64,000 bases of DNA from an uncultured Bacteroidales bacterium (lineage in GTDB: Bacteria > Bacteroidota > Bacteroidia > Bacteroidales > F082). The notes beneath the pieces are model-generated. The model had not been told where the DNA came from and ran no database searches. It saw nothing but the letters and a program-made list of their open reading frames with translations. The stretch is taken from NCBI GenBank assembly GCA_947166105.1, contig CAMVCZ010000009.1:26609-90608 (forward strand), read 5' to 3'. Within the stretch, counting starts at the first letter, position 1. Each line of letters begins with the position of its first letter. Shown one piece after another: positions 54,436-62,953 of the stretch. Made by a program: the position numbers and the translations under genes.

Positions 54436-54467
54436 AAAAAGTGTGCCGTAGCGGCACACTTTTTTTG
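54436..54467 (+). terminator. Terminator after the lipoprotein remnant
   Basis: AAAGTGTGCCG and GCGGCACACTTT form a long stem with a 2-4 base loop, followed by a T run. The rest of 54468-54640 holds no gene that I can see. Confidence 0.88.
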
Positions 54468-54640
54468 TGAAGGTTATCAAGGTTTATTTTGCTTACATAA
54501 GCGCTCGGAATCATTTACAAATCTAATAACCATCTAAAAATGGAAATGATTTGCAGATAACGGTTGGGAATCACGAAGAAGAATGACCAAACTCACCATG
54601 TTTTTCATCCTCATTTATTATTAGGCAAGTTTTGCAAAAA

Positions 54641-54687
54641 CCCCAATTTTTGGGGATAAAGCCGTTTTTCTGTATTTCGGATTTTTG
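54641..54687 (+). promoter_or_regulatory. GGGGA-box promoter 2 (porin operon)
   Basis: CCCCAATTTTTGGGG (GGGG at 54652-54655), 24 bases, then GATTTTTG (54680-54687) and CA. The -7 differs from consensus only in its first base. The porin ATG follows 28 bases later. Confidence 0.6.
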
Positions 54688-54715
54688 CAATCGTATTTGA
54701 TAAACAGAATCCATT

Positions 54716-56029
54716 ATGAAACTGAAAACGATTGTAAAATGTGCCTTTGTAGGTTTGGCGTTGAGTGCCATACCTTTGCAAGCGCAAAACAAAGTCAATG
54801 ATTCGACCAAACTATTCTCCCTGTCGCGCCTCACAGTGGGTGGTTACGGCGAGGCCGTTTATACTCGCAACTTCTACAGCGACAATATGTTCCGCTATTC
54901 GCACGCCGAGCGTTACAAAGACGCCAAAGGCCACGGTCGGGTGGACTTGCCGCATGTGGTCATCAATTTGGGCTACGACTTCGGCAAAGGCTGGACGATG
55001 GGCAGCGAAATCGAGTTTGAGCACGGCGGCAGCGAAGTGGCCGTGGAAATCGAGGCCGAGGAAACCGGAGAATTCGAGCACGAAATAGAGCGCGGCGGCG
55101 AGGTGGCCTTGGAGCAGTTCTGGATCCAGAAGTCGTTTGGCAAAGGCTTCAACATCCGTATGGGACACATCATCGTGCCCGTCGGTCAGACCAATAACGC
55201 CCACCTTCCCACCGAGTTTTTCACTTGCTATCGTCCCGAGGGCGAATTCAGCATTTTGCCCTGCACTTGGCACGAAACGGGCATCAGCCTTTGGGGAAAA
55301 GTAGGAAAGTGGCGCTATGAGGCCGTTCTCGTTCCCGCTTTGAATTCCAACATGTTCAACAACGCCAATTGGGTGAAGAACGGATCGGCTTCGGGCTATG
55401 AGTTCCGCGTGGCCAACAGCCTTGCGGGTGCCTTGCGCATCGACAACTACAGCATCAAGAACTTCCATTGGGGCGTGAGCGGCTACATCGGCAACACCTT
55501 TAATAATGACATCGTCACCAACGAGTTCAGCGAGTCAAGCCAATACAAGAACGTGAAAGGCACCGTCGTCATCGGCACGGCCGAGTTCGATTACAAAGGT
55601 CACGGTTTAGTGGTGCGCGGCAACTTCGATTACGGCTATCTCAGTGACGCCAACCTCATCTCGTCGTGGAACAAGAACCAGAACCACCAAAGTTTTTCGC
55701 CCTATCCGCGCTCGTTGGTCGGTGAGAAAGCCATCGCCTACGGGGGCGAGATTGCCTACGACATCTTCCACACGATGAAACGCACTGGCGACCAAAAGCT
55801 TTACCTTTTTGGCCGTTACGACTACTACGACAGCTACATCCCCACTTCCAACGCCCTCACCGATTACCAATGGACCGACCGCCATGTGATGACCCTTGGC
55901 GTGAACTATTATCCCATCAAGCAGGTCGTCGTCAAGGCGGAGTTCGCCAAGCGTTTCCTCAAGGAACAATACAATGATGAGCCGATGTTTTCGTTGGGCG
56001 TGGCTTATAGTGGATTCTTTACAAGATAA
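54716..56029 (+). CDS. Outer-membrane porin
   Basis: A 437-residue beta-barrel protein with a signal peptide (FVGLALSAIPLQAQ). Alternating aromatic strands (RLTVGGYGEAVYTRNFY, HGRVDLPHVVINLGYDFGKGW) and the C-terminal strand GVAYSGFFTR are typical of Bacteroidota porins of the phosphate-porin/OprO-like class. No TonB box or plug domain is present. Acidic segments (VEIEAEETGEFEHEIE) face one loop. It leads an operon with imelysin and a dihaem oxidoreductase, so it may pass metal or a small chelate. Confidence 0.75.
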   Translation: MKLKTIVKCAFVGLALSAIPLQAQNKVNDSTKLFSLSRLTVGGYGEAVYTRNFYSDNMFRYSHAERYKDAKGHGRVDLPHVVINLGYDFGKGWTMGSEIEFEHGGSEVAVEIEAEETGEFEHEIERGGEVALEQFWIQKSFGKGFNIRMGHIIVPVGQTNNAHLPTEFFTCYRPEGEFSILPCTWHETGISLWGKVGKWRYEAVLVPALNSNMFNNANWVKNGSASGYEFRVANSLAGALRIDNYSIKNFHWGVSGYIGNTFNNDIVTNEFSESSQYKNVKGTVVIGTAEFDYKGHGLVVRGNFDYGYLSDANLISSWNKNQNHQSFSPYPRSLVGEKAIAYGGEIAYDIFHTMKRTGDQKLYLFGRYDYYDSYIPTSNALTDYQWTDRHVMTLGVNYYPIKQVVVKAEFAKRFLKEQYNDEPMFSLGVAYSGFFTR

Positions 56030-56051
56030 ACAATTCTAAACACCAATAATA

Positions 56052-57224
56052 ATGAAAAGATCATTCAAATCCGCAGCCATTGTCGCTGCATCCCTGCTGT
56101 TGGCAGTGAATTTCAGTTCCTGCAACAAAGATCCTCAACCCACAACCGAGGAAACCAACAAGGCCCAGAAAGAGGCCATCGTGAAACAGTATCTCAACCA
56201 CACGGTGTATCCGACTTACGCCCAATTGGCCGAAAAGACCGCCGCTTTGGTCGGGAACCTTGAAACCCTGAAAGGCAGCATGACCCAAGCCAATGTGAAT
56301 GCCGCCACCGCCACCTTCCTCGAAGCCCGCAAATGGTGGGAAATGAGCGAGGCCTTCCTCTTTGGCGCTGCCTCCGACTTCGGCATCGACCCGCACATCG
56401 ACTCGTGGCCACTCGATGAGGATGCCTTCAACAACCTGATGGCCAGTCCTAACATGATTGCCATGCTTGCCAACGACGAAGATGGCATGGTGGCAGGCGA
56501 ACAACTCGGCAACGCCCTGCTTGGCTTCCACGGCATCGAGTACATCCTCTTCCGTGAAGGCCAGCCCCGCAATGTGGCCGAAATCACCGACGACATGATG
56601 ACCTACGCCGTGGCCGTCAGCCGCGACCTTCGCAACCGCTGCTTCCAACTCGAAGTGAGCTGGAACGCCAACGCGCCACAAGCCCACAAAGACCTGATGG
56701 AAGAATTGGAGTTGAACATCACAGTGAACGGCGGCAACAACACCTACGGCGAGAACATGCTGCAAGCAGGTCAGGCCGGCAGCACCTACGCCACCTTCAC
56801 CAACGCCCTCGAAGCCATCGCCGACGGCTGCCTCGACATTTCGGATGAGGTAGGCACATCGAAAATCGGCAAGTGCCACACGGGCGAGGATGTGACATAC
56901 GTTGAGTCACCTTACAGCCAAAAGTCCATCACCGACTTCTACGACAACATCATCAGCGTGAAGAACGCCTACATGGGCGGCATGGAAGGCCAGCGCGACG
57001 AAACCTTATCGCTGCACACCTACCTCAAGGACAACAACGCCGACCTCGACACCAAGGCCCTGAACGCCATCGAGAACGCCTTGACGAAAATCAATGCGAT
57101 GAAGGCCCCGTTTGTCCTTTACTACAGCGATGCCTCCGCCGGCGAGGCCATGGAAGCCTGCCAAGACCTCTCCGACGTGATGAGCGAAGTGAAGGCCGAG
57201 TTCGCCAAAATCGACAGAAAGTAA
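56052..57224 (+). CDS. Imelysin-family lipoprotein (iron uptake)
   Basis: A 390-residue lipoprotein with lipobox FSSC after a signal peptide. The imelysin domain shows the GFHGIEYILF motif (G-x-H-x-x-E, near residue 158), which binds iron in ICMP/EfeO-M75 proteins, and EARKWWEMSEAFLFG earlier. It lies 22 bases after the porin gene and 20 before the dihaem gene. The expected role is periplasmic or surface capture of ferric iron; despite the name, peptidase activity is unlikely. Confidence 0.88.
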   Translation: MKRSFKSAAIVAASLLLAVNFSSCNKDPQPTTEETNKAQKEAIVKQYLNHTVYPTYAQLAEKTAALVGNLETLKGSMTQANVNAATATFLEARKWWEMSEAFLFGAASDFGIDPHIDSWPLDEDAFNNLMASPNMIAMLANDEDGMVAGEQLGNALLGFHGIEYILFREGQPRNVAEITDDMMTYAVAVSRDLRNRCFQLEVSWNANAPQAHKDLMEELELNITVNGGNNTYGENMLQAGQAGSTYATFTNALEAIADGCLDISDEVGTSKIGKCHTGEDVTYVESPYSQKSITDFYDNIISVKNAYMGGMEGQRDETLSLHTYLKDNNADLDTKALNAIENALTKINAMKAPFVLYYSDASAGEAMEACQDLSDVMSEVKAEFAKIDRK

Positions 57225-57244
57225 TCCATTAATCCCAAAATATC

Positions 57245-58840
57245 ATGATGAACTACAAACATTTAAGCATCATTACCCTTGCAGGCCTCATGGCCTTGGC
57301 CTCCTGCAAGCAACCCGACCCCATCCCGACTGAAGTCAGCGAAGACACCTACGCCGGTGGCCAATTGGGCACCACGTTCAACACTTCGCAAAGTGCCTAC
57401 GAAGACCCCACGCCCGCCGTGGAGCAAGCCGGTTTGGGCACCGCCTTCAAGTATGGCGAGTACTTCTTTGAGCGCACCTACACGCAAAACAACGAGCCTT
57501 TCAACGGCCTCGGGCCGCTCTACATCCGCAGCAGTTGCATCGCCTGCCATCCCGGCTATGGCCACGGTATGCGCATGAACCGCTATCGCGCCGACGACTG
57601 GGGCAACGGCTACCTGCTCGTCTTCACTGACCGCAACGACACCTACCTGAGCAGTTACACAGGAATGCCCCAAACCAAGGCCGTCGCGCCTTTCAAGGCA
57701 CCCGTGGACGAGACCAAAATCCAAATCAATTGGCTGAGCTACACCGATGAATGGGGCAACCAATTCCCTGACGGAGAACGTTATAGCCTCACCTATCCAG
57801 AGGTTTACATTCCCGAAGACGCTTTCTATGTACCGCTTGAAGTGGGTGGCCAGCCCATCCCCTACAGCGATTTCGTCTGCCGCTTGGAATCCACCATCGG
57901 CATTTACGGCACTGGCCTGATTGACGCCATTCCCGACGACTCGCTGAGAGCGCAATACCAAAAGGAATACAACGACGGCTTCATGCCCAACGGACTCAAT
58001 CCCGCAATGTGGGCCGGCTCCGACTTCGCCCCGACGGGCTATTACGGCAACACCACCCACCCCAAGAAGTACACCTACGCCTTGACGCGCGGCCCCTTGC
58101 AGGACGCTCCCGGCGCCAACGCCATTTGGAACATCACCAACGTGACGCACCGCACCAAAATGGGCCACTACATGACCGCCGCCTACGCCACCAAAGCCTC
58201 GCAAGACCCCGATGTGCAGGCCGAGTTCTACAACTATTTCCCGCAATACAACCTCACGGGCAATGTGGAAACCGACATCTACAACTACCTGATGATGAAC
58301 GACCAAATCCCTGCCGAGATGAAACTGCCTGAGATGAAAGACGAGGACTATGTGAACTTCATGGTGTGGCACCGTGGCTTGGCTGTTCCCGCCGCCCGCA
58401 ACATGGACGACCCTGACGTGCAACGCGGCAAGGAACTCTTCAACCAAATGGGTTGTGCCTACTGCCATCGTCCGTCGTGGCAGACCGGCGACGACATGTT
58501 CACCGACCCGGCTGGCTTCTTCGCCGACGGCGACCCGCGCCTGCCGCGCTATCCCAACCAGAAGATTTGGCCTTACAGCGACTACATCCAGCACAAGCTC
58601 CACATGGTGAATGACATCCGCACGGGCTGGTGCCGCACCACACCGCTTTGGGGACGTGGATTGAGTGCCATCTGCACGGGCCGCAGCGACCGCCTGCACG
58701 ACTGCCGCGCACAAACCGTCATCGAGGCCATCATGTGGCACGGCAACGCCCAAAGCGACGCCCGCCGCACGGTGGAGAAGTTCCGCGAACTGCCCAAGAA
58801 AGACCGCGACGCGGTTGTTAAGTTTATTGATGCGATTTGA
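57245..58840 (+). CDS. Dihaem oxidoreductase (DUF1111-type) lipoprotein
   Basis: A 531-residue lipoprotein (lipobox LASC) with two haem-binding motifs: CIACH (C98, C101, H102) and CAYCH (C404, C407, H408). Between and after are KMGHYMTAAYAT and the C-terminal CTGRSDRLHDCRAQTVIEAIMWHG region typical of the di-haem thiol oxidoreductase family. Members linked to imelysin are thought to reduce iron at uptake. The ccs gene downstream would supply the haem attachment it needs. Confidence 0.88.
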   Translation: MMNYKHLSIITLAGLMALASCKQPDPIPTEVSEDTYAGGQLGTTFNTSQSAYEDPTPAVEQAGLGTAFKYGEYFFERTYTQNNEPFNGLGPLYIRSSCIACHPGYGHGMRMNRYRADDWGNGYLLVFTDRNDTYLSSYTGMPQTKAVAPFKAPVDETKIQINWLSYTDEWGNQFPDGERYSLTYPEVYIPEDAFYVPLEVGGQPIPYSDFVCRLESTIGIYGTGLIDAIPDDSLRAQYQKEYNDGFMPNGLNPAMWAGSDFAPTGYYGNTTHPKKYTYALTRGPLQDAPGANAIWNITNVTHRTKMGHYMTAAYATKASQDPDVQAEFYNYFPQYNLTGNVETDIYNYLMMNDQIPAEMKLPEMKDEDYVNFMVWHRGLAVPAARNMDDPDVQRGKELFNQMGCAYCHRPSWQTGDDMFTDPAGFFADGDPRLPRYPNQKIWPYSDYIQHKLHMVNDIRTGWCRTTPLWGRGLSAICTGRSDRLHDCRAQTVIEAIMWHGNAQSDARRTVEKFRELPKKDRDAVVKFIDAI

Positions 58841-58866
58841 TTGTTAGACTTTTTTTTGGATAACCG

Positions 58867-58898
58867 AAATCCCGCCAGCGAATTGACGGGATTTTTTA
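58867..58898 (+). terminator. Terminator after the porin-imelysin-dihaem operon
   Basis: AAATCCCGCC pairs with GACGGGATTT around an 8-base loop (one mismatch), then a T run. Confidence 0.85.
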
Positions 58899-58923
58899 TC
58901 CTCATAAATAAGGACATCCCCAA

Positions 58924-58978
58924 CCCCAAAATCGCCAAACATGGGGAGATTCGGCAATCGTTTTTTTTCGGACTTTTG
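58924..58978 (+). promoter_or_regulatory. GGGGA-box promoter 3 (ccs gene)
   Basis: CCCCAAA, a spacer and ATGGGGA (GGGG at 58943-58946), then 24 bases, then GACTTTTG (58971-58978) and CAGC. The -7 and the following bases closely resemble promoters 1 and 2, and TTTCGGA precedes it as in promoter 2. Confidence 0.6.
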
Positions 58979-59003
58979 CAGCGTAATCTGTAATTATAAT
59001 GCC

Positions 59004-60179
59004 ATGAAATATGTCCGTCACATCACATCAGTTCTCATCATCATCCTCATCGCCGTCCTTGCCGCAGGCACCATCGTCGAGAAATTGCATGGTTCGGTTT
59101 TCGCCCGAATCCATGTCTATAGCGCGTGGTGGTTTGTCGCGCTTTGGGCTTTGGTGGCCTTGCTCATCGTCTATATGGCGGTGAAATGCAAAATGTGGAA
59201 GCAGTTGGCCGTCGGTGCCTTGCATCTGTCCATCCTGTTCATCCTGCTTGGCGCGTTGCTCACCATGCTCACGGGACAGCACGGACGGATGAAACTCGAA
59301 CCCAACCGCCCCAACAGCCATTTCTTCATTCAGGAAAAAGGCGGCGAGATAACGAAACACGCCCTGCCTTTCAGCCTCACTTTGGACCGTTTCGAGATTG
59401 AGACCTACCCCGACTCGAAAAAGCCCAAGGATTATATCAGCCACCTCAAAGTCATTGACGGCAACAACATTACAGAAACCGTCATCTCGATGAACAACAT
59501 CCTGAAACACAAGCATTACCGTTTCTACCAAAGCGACTTCGACGAGCAGGGCAACTCCATTCTCGACGTGGCCCGCGACCCGTGGGGCATCAGCGTGACC
59601 TACACGGGCTATGCGCTACTCTTCATCGCTTTGGCGGCCATTCTCATTGAACGGCGCAAAACCTTCCGCGCCGTCACTTGGTCGTGGATTTCGATGCTCG
59701 TCATTCTGGCTATTGTATTACATGTCAGGATGCTGACGCGCCAGTTGATGCCCGTGCTGCGCTCGCCGTTCTTCAGCATCCATATCTCGACCATCGTCAC
59801 GGCTTACGCTTTGCTGATTGGCATTGCGGTGGTGGGGATTATCGTTCTCGTCAAACCTAAAGACAAGGTTCGTTTGGAGCGAATGAAAAGCCTCAGCACG
59901 GCAATGCTCTATCCCGCTGTGGCGTTGTTGGCTGCCGGCATCTTCATCGGCGCGATATGGGCCAATGTTTCTTGGGGCAACTATTGGTCGTGGGACCCGA
60001 AGGAGGTGTGGGCACTCATTACCTTATTGGTTTATGCCGCCCCGCTGCACGAAAAACTTTGGAAAATGTTCCAAAAGCCATTGTTTTTCCATATTTACTG
60101 CATCCTCGCCATCCTGAGCGTGGTCATCACCTTTTTTGGCGTAAATTTGATTTTGGGCGGGGTTCATGCTTATAATTGA
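59004..60179 (+). CDS. Cytochrome c assembly protein (ResB-CcsA-like)
   Basis: A 391-residue membrane protein. The N-half has a ResB-like start (ITSVLIIILIAVLAAGTIVEKLHG) and a soluble beta region (LSLTLDRFEIETYPDSKKPKDYISHLKVI). The C-half is CcsA-like, with the tryptophan-rich haem motif WGNYWSWDPKEVWALI and flanking His residues. This fusion handles haem delivery to apocytochromes in system II. I start at MKYVRH because the residues before it lie inside the promoter. It should serve the dihaem protein upstream. Confidence 0.9.
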   Translation: MKYVRHITSVLIIILIAVLAAGTIVEKLHGSVFARIHVYSAWWFVALWALVALLIVYMAVKCKMWKQLAVGALHLSILFILLGALLTMLTGQHGRMKLEPNRPNSHFFIQEKGGEITKHALPFSLTLDRFEIETYPDSKKPKDYISHLKVIDGNNITETVISMNNILKHKHYRFYQSDFDEQGNSILDVARDPWGISVTYTGYALLFIALAAILIERRKTFRAVTWSWISMLVILAIVLHVRMLTRQLMPVLRSPFFSIHISTIVTAYALLIGIAVVGIIVLVKPKDKVRLERMKSLSTAMLYPAVALLAAGIFIGAIWANVSWGNYWSWDPKEVWALITLLVYAAPLHEKLWKMFQKPLFFHIYCILAILSVVITFFGVNLILGGVHAYN

Positions 60180-60189
60180 GAATTTTTCT

Positions 60190-60197
60190 TACTTTTG
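60190..60197 (+). promoter_or_regulatory. -7 element for the next T9SS gene
   Basis: TACTTTTG, 18 bases before the ATG at 60215 and just past the ccs stop codon. Confidence 0.55.
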
Positions 60198-60214
60198 CCC
60201 CAAATTCTGAGCAA

Positions 60215-61315
60215 ATGAAGAAATTTACATTGACCCTTTTGGTTTGCCTCATGTCAACCTTTTCGATTGCCGGAAACCTCTTGAACGAAGGCTTCGAATA
60301 CGCTAATCACGACCTCGAAAAGCCCGTCGGCTGGAACTGCGACGACAACTCTTGGCTCTGCGGCTACCTTGAAAAAGACCACAAACGAATGTCGCACTCG
60401 GGCAATTGGTACGCTTTCAGCAATGCACAAGATTCGTGGATGTACATGCCCTTATACCTGATTGAGAGCATGAGATACCGCTTCACCTTGTGGGCGATTA
60501 CCGATGGCAGTTTCCAGTTTGAAATCTGGGCTGGCTCTGCGCCCAACCCCGACGACATGCACACGCAATTCCTTTCCACTACCGTTGAAAGCGGCGAATA
60601 TGAACGGATTTCTGCGTATATGGAAACGATTCCCGCCGGTTGTCAGTATGTGGGAATTCGCGCTCTCTCCAACAACGGTGACTCTTATCTTACCATCGAC
60701 GACATTGAGGTTGACATGGTGGAGCAATACACCTTTGAGGCTGAGCCTGTTACGGGCGACACGGCCATGTATCCGGGCAGCGAGGGAAGTTTCCATTTCC
60801 TTGTTCATAATGTCGGCTACGATGAACTCGACATCACGATGCACCCCTCCAACGAATATTTCACTAACTTCAGTTGCATCGCAAACGGCGTGACGGGCAT
60901 GACCTTCCACGCCGACCCTGACGAGGTGGTGGAAGTCACCATGACGGCCACTTTGCGCCCGGAAATCGAGCCTGGTACCGTCAGTTGGCTGGACATACAA
61001 ATGACCATCCCCTGCAACTGCAACACGGCAATGGTCACCTTCTGGGTAACGCCCCTTGATCCAACTGGTGTTTCAGAAGGCAACGAACAGAATATCAATG
61101 TATTTCCCAATCCAACTACCGATTTCGTCACCGTTGAGGCAGAAGGATTGAAAGAAGTAGAGGTTGTTGATTTGATGGGAAAAACAATAAAGAGCGTCCC
61201 CTCCATCGGAAACGCCCTTCAAATTGATTTAACTGAGCTGAAATCAGGAACTTACTTCATTTCAGCCAAAACCCGCTCCACTTCCTCTTTTGTGAAGCCA
61301 ATCTTGAAGATGTGA
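60215..61315 (+). CDS. T9SS type A sorted secreted protein
   Basis: A 366-residue protein with a signal peptide (LTLLVCLMSTFSIAG). Residues 25-180 resemble a carbohydrate-binding or jelly-roll module (LLNEGFEYANHDLEKPVGWNC). A beta-sandwich follows, then a type A sorting domain (NVFPNPTTDFVTVEA, VEVVDLMGKTIKSV, SGTYFISAK, VKPILKM). The final 64 bases overlap, tail to tail, with the end of the cysteate-synthase-like gene; both C-termini look conserved, so the overlap is genuine. Function unknown. Confidence 0.8.
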   Translation: MKKFTLTLLVCLMSTFSIAGNLLNEGFEYANHDLEKPVGWNCDDNSWLCGYLEKDHKRMSHSGNWYAFSNAQDSWMYMPLYLIESMRYRFTLWAITDGSFQFEIWAGSAPNPDDMHTQFLSTTVESGEYERISAYMETIPAGCQYVGIRALSNNGDSYLTIDDIEVDMVEQYTFEAEPVTGDTAMYPGSEGSFHFLVHNVGYDELDITMHPSNEYFTNFSCIANGVTGMTFHADPDEVVEVTMTATLRPEIEPGTVSWLDIQMTIPCNCNTAMVTFWVTPLDPTGVSEGNEQNINVFPNPTTDFVTVEAEGLKEVEVVDLMGKTIKSVPSIGNALQIDLTELKSGTYFISAKTRSTSSFVKPILKM

Positions 61316-62547
61316 GTCGGTTGAAGGTAATGGATGTCGTGCTCGGCCATGAAACGGCTTTCGCCGCCGCCCGTAATGTTGAGCATGACCACATCGTCAG
61401 TTTTCACCACACCTTTGTCAATTGCCTGCTGCAATGAGGCTGTGGCCACGGCAGCAGCATGGTAGATGTCAATGCCCTCGGTTTCCTCAAACAAGGCTTT
61501 TGCGGCATTGGCTTCGTCGTTGCTGACGGCGAAAATGTCGCCGTTGGTGTTTTTCAGGGCATCGTACAATCCTCCAGCAAGGCTGTAAGGCGGCTTGCGG
61601 TTGGAAAGCACAGGAGCACAAATCTCGGCGGCATCCTTGCGGGCTTGGTCGGCATCGTAGGGCAACAGAGCGCGTGAGTCGGCACGCCAAGCATCATACA
61701 TCGGGACGAAGGGTTTGTTTTGCGACACCATCAGACGGGCTTTGTTCGAGCCGAAACGGCCATCCTTGATGAAACGCAAGTTGGCCTCCCATGCAGCGAT
61801 GGCACCTGTGCCGCTGCCAACGGCTTGAAAATAGAAGTCGGGGATGCGGCCGATGAAGGTCGTGGCCGACATCATCGTGGTACTCATACCGTCGCGACGG
61901 GCGATGTTTTTTGCGCCACCTTCGGCCAGATAACCGTCCATTTCGCAGACCACATTTGATAGGTTGATGGCATCGAAATAGTCGCTACCGCTCTCTGTGG
62001 TGATGAGTTTCACGCAAGGATTCAAGGGCTTGTCGAACCACAACGCCTTAATGTTGTCCTGTGGCACGCAAAGCAGCAATTTGATATTGTTTTCGGAGCA
62101 GACCTTGGCGAAAGCTCGAGCCGTGTTGCCTGCTGAGGCCACCACAAGCACCTTGTCTTTCAGGTCGTCACCCAATCGGGCGCACACCGAATAGGCCTCC
62201 ATTTCCTTGAAGGAGCAAGTCGTCATGCGTGCATTGCGCTCGGGCCACCAGCCATTGAAGGTTATGTATAAATTGTTTAATCCCAAGCGTTTGGCTAAAC
62301 CTTCACTTTTGTAGGTTATCGGCTCGGATGGATTCTGAAGCATAGTCTTGATGGGCAGCCAGTCGGCATAACGGTAGAGGCCCAAGCAAGCCTCTTCCTT
62401 CACATCGAGTTGCTTCTTTTCGTAAACGGGACGCACCATGCTTGGCTTGTCGCATTGCTTGTCGTCCAAAGTCCAGCCTTCGTCGCTGAAGATACGGCCT
62501 GTCGCCACGGTTTGCAATTGGTATTTCGTTGGGGTTATGTTCATCAT
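61252..62547 (-). CDS. Cysteate synthase-like PLP enzyme
   Basis: A 431-residue fold type II PLP enzyme related to threonine synthase. The PLP lysine lies in CSFKEMEA, and the phosphate-binding and conserved segments are VLVVASAGNTARAF, GSGTGAIAAWEANL and LNITGGGESRF. The opening and RKPPYSLAGGLYDAL resemble cysteate synthases of sulfonolipid-making Bacteroidota rather than true ThrC, whose signatures are lacking. It would turn phosphoserine and sulfite into cysteate, the head-group precursor of capnine lipids. Annotation as threonine synthase is the alternative. Confidence 0.75.
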   Translation of the reverse strand: MMNITPTKYQLQTVATGRIFSDEGWTLDDKQCDKPSMVRPVYEKKQLDVKEEACLGLYRYADWLPIKTMLQNPSEPITYKSEGLAKRLGLNNLYITFNGWWPERNARMTTCSFKEMEAYSVCARLGDDLKDKVLVVASAGNTARAFAKVCSENNIKLLLCVPQDNIKALWFDKPLNPCVKLITTESGSDYFDAINLSNVVCEMDGYLAEGGAKNIARRDGMSTTMMSATTFIGRIPDFYFQAVGSGTGAIAAWEANLRFIKDGRFGSNKARLMVSQNKPFVPMYDAWRADSRALLPYDADQARKDAAEICAPVLSNRKPPYSLAGGLYDALKNTNGDIFAVSNDEANAAKALFEETEGIDIYHAAAVATASLQQAIDKGVVKTDDVVMLNITGGGESRFMAEHDIHYLQPTHIFKIGFTKEEVERVLAEMK

Positions 62548-62570
62548 TTTGACGTTTATGGATTATCGTG

Positions 62571-62578
62571 CAAAGATA
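62571..62578 (-). promoter_or_regulatory. -7 element for the cysteate synthase-like gene
   Basis: TATCTTTG on the minus strand, 23 bases before the ATG. Confidence 0.6.
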
Positions 62579-62579
62579 G

Positions 62580-62610
62580 AAAAAGGTGCCGAAAACTCGA
62601 CACCTTTTTT
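62580..62610 (-). terminator. Terminator after the small PID-CTERM-like gene
   Basis: AAAAAGGTG(C)CG and CG(A)CACCTTTTTT form a symmetric hairpin directly upstream of the cysteate synthase promoter. Confidence 0.85.
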
Positions 62611-62634
62611 CATCATTTCCGCTCAAAAAGGAAA

Positions 62635-62904
62635 TCATTCCTCTCTGCGCTTCTTGCCTACCATGTAGGCTGCGCCAAGGCCGAGCAACACGGCTATGCC
62701 GCTGCCCAACGGGGCGGCGGGTTCGTTGTTGCCCGAACCGTGGCCGGGAAGACCGGGAGTCAGCGACGGAAGCTCCCTATTGCCATAGATGGACTCGTTG
62801 GCGGGCGTTGTGCCGCGCTGGAACAGGCCGCCTTCATCGGGATTGGCGAATGTGGCCATACCCAGTCCGAGGACGATTGCGATTGTCAATGCTAATTTTT
62901 TCAT
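62635..62904 (-). CDS. Small secreted protein with PID-CTERM-like tail
   Basis: An 89-residue protein: signal peptide (LALTIAIVLGLGMATFA), a short Gly/Pro-rich body with LPGHGSGNNEPA, then APLGSGIAVLLGLGAAYMVGKKRREE. The end has the layout of C-terminal sorting signals (small motif, hydrophobic helix, basic tail) and resembles PID-CTERM tails of Bacteroidota. It lies 49 bases after a T9SS gene on the same strand. The processing enzyme is not in the window. Confidence 0.65.
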   Translation of the reverse strand: MKKLALTIAIVLGLGMATFANPDEGGLFQRGTTPANESIYGNRELPSLTPGLPGHGSGNNEPAAPLGSGIAVLLGLGAAYMVGKKRREE

Positions 62905-62953
62905 CTTTTCTTAGTATTTTGATTGTTATTACTTCCTTTGACTACTCTTATCA

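Noticed and set aside
57263..58753. 496-codon open frame opposite the dihaem gene
   Set aside because: Shadow of the GC-rich coding strand; no signal or domain pattern.
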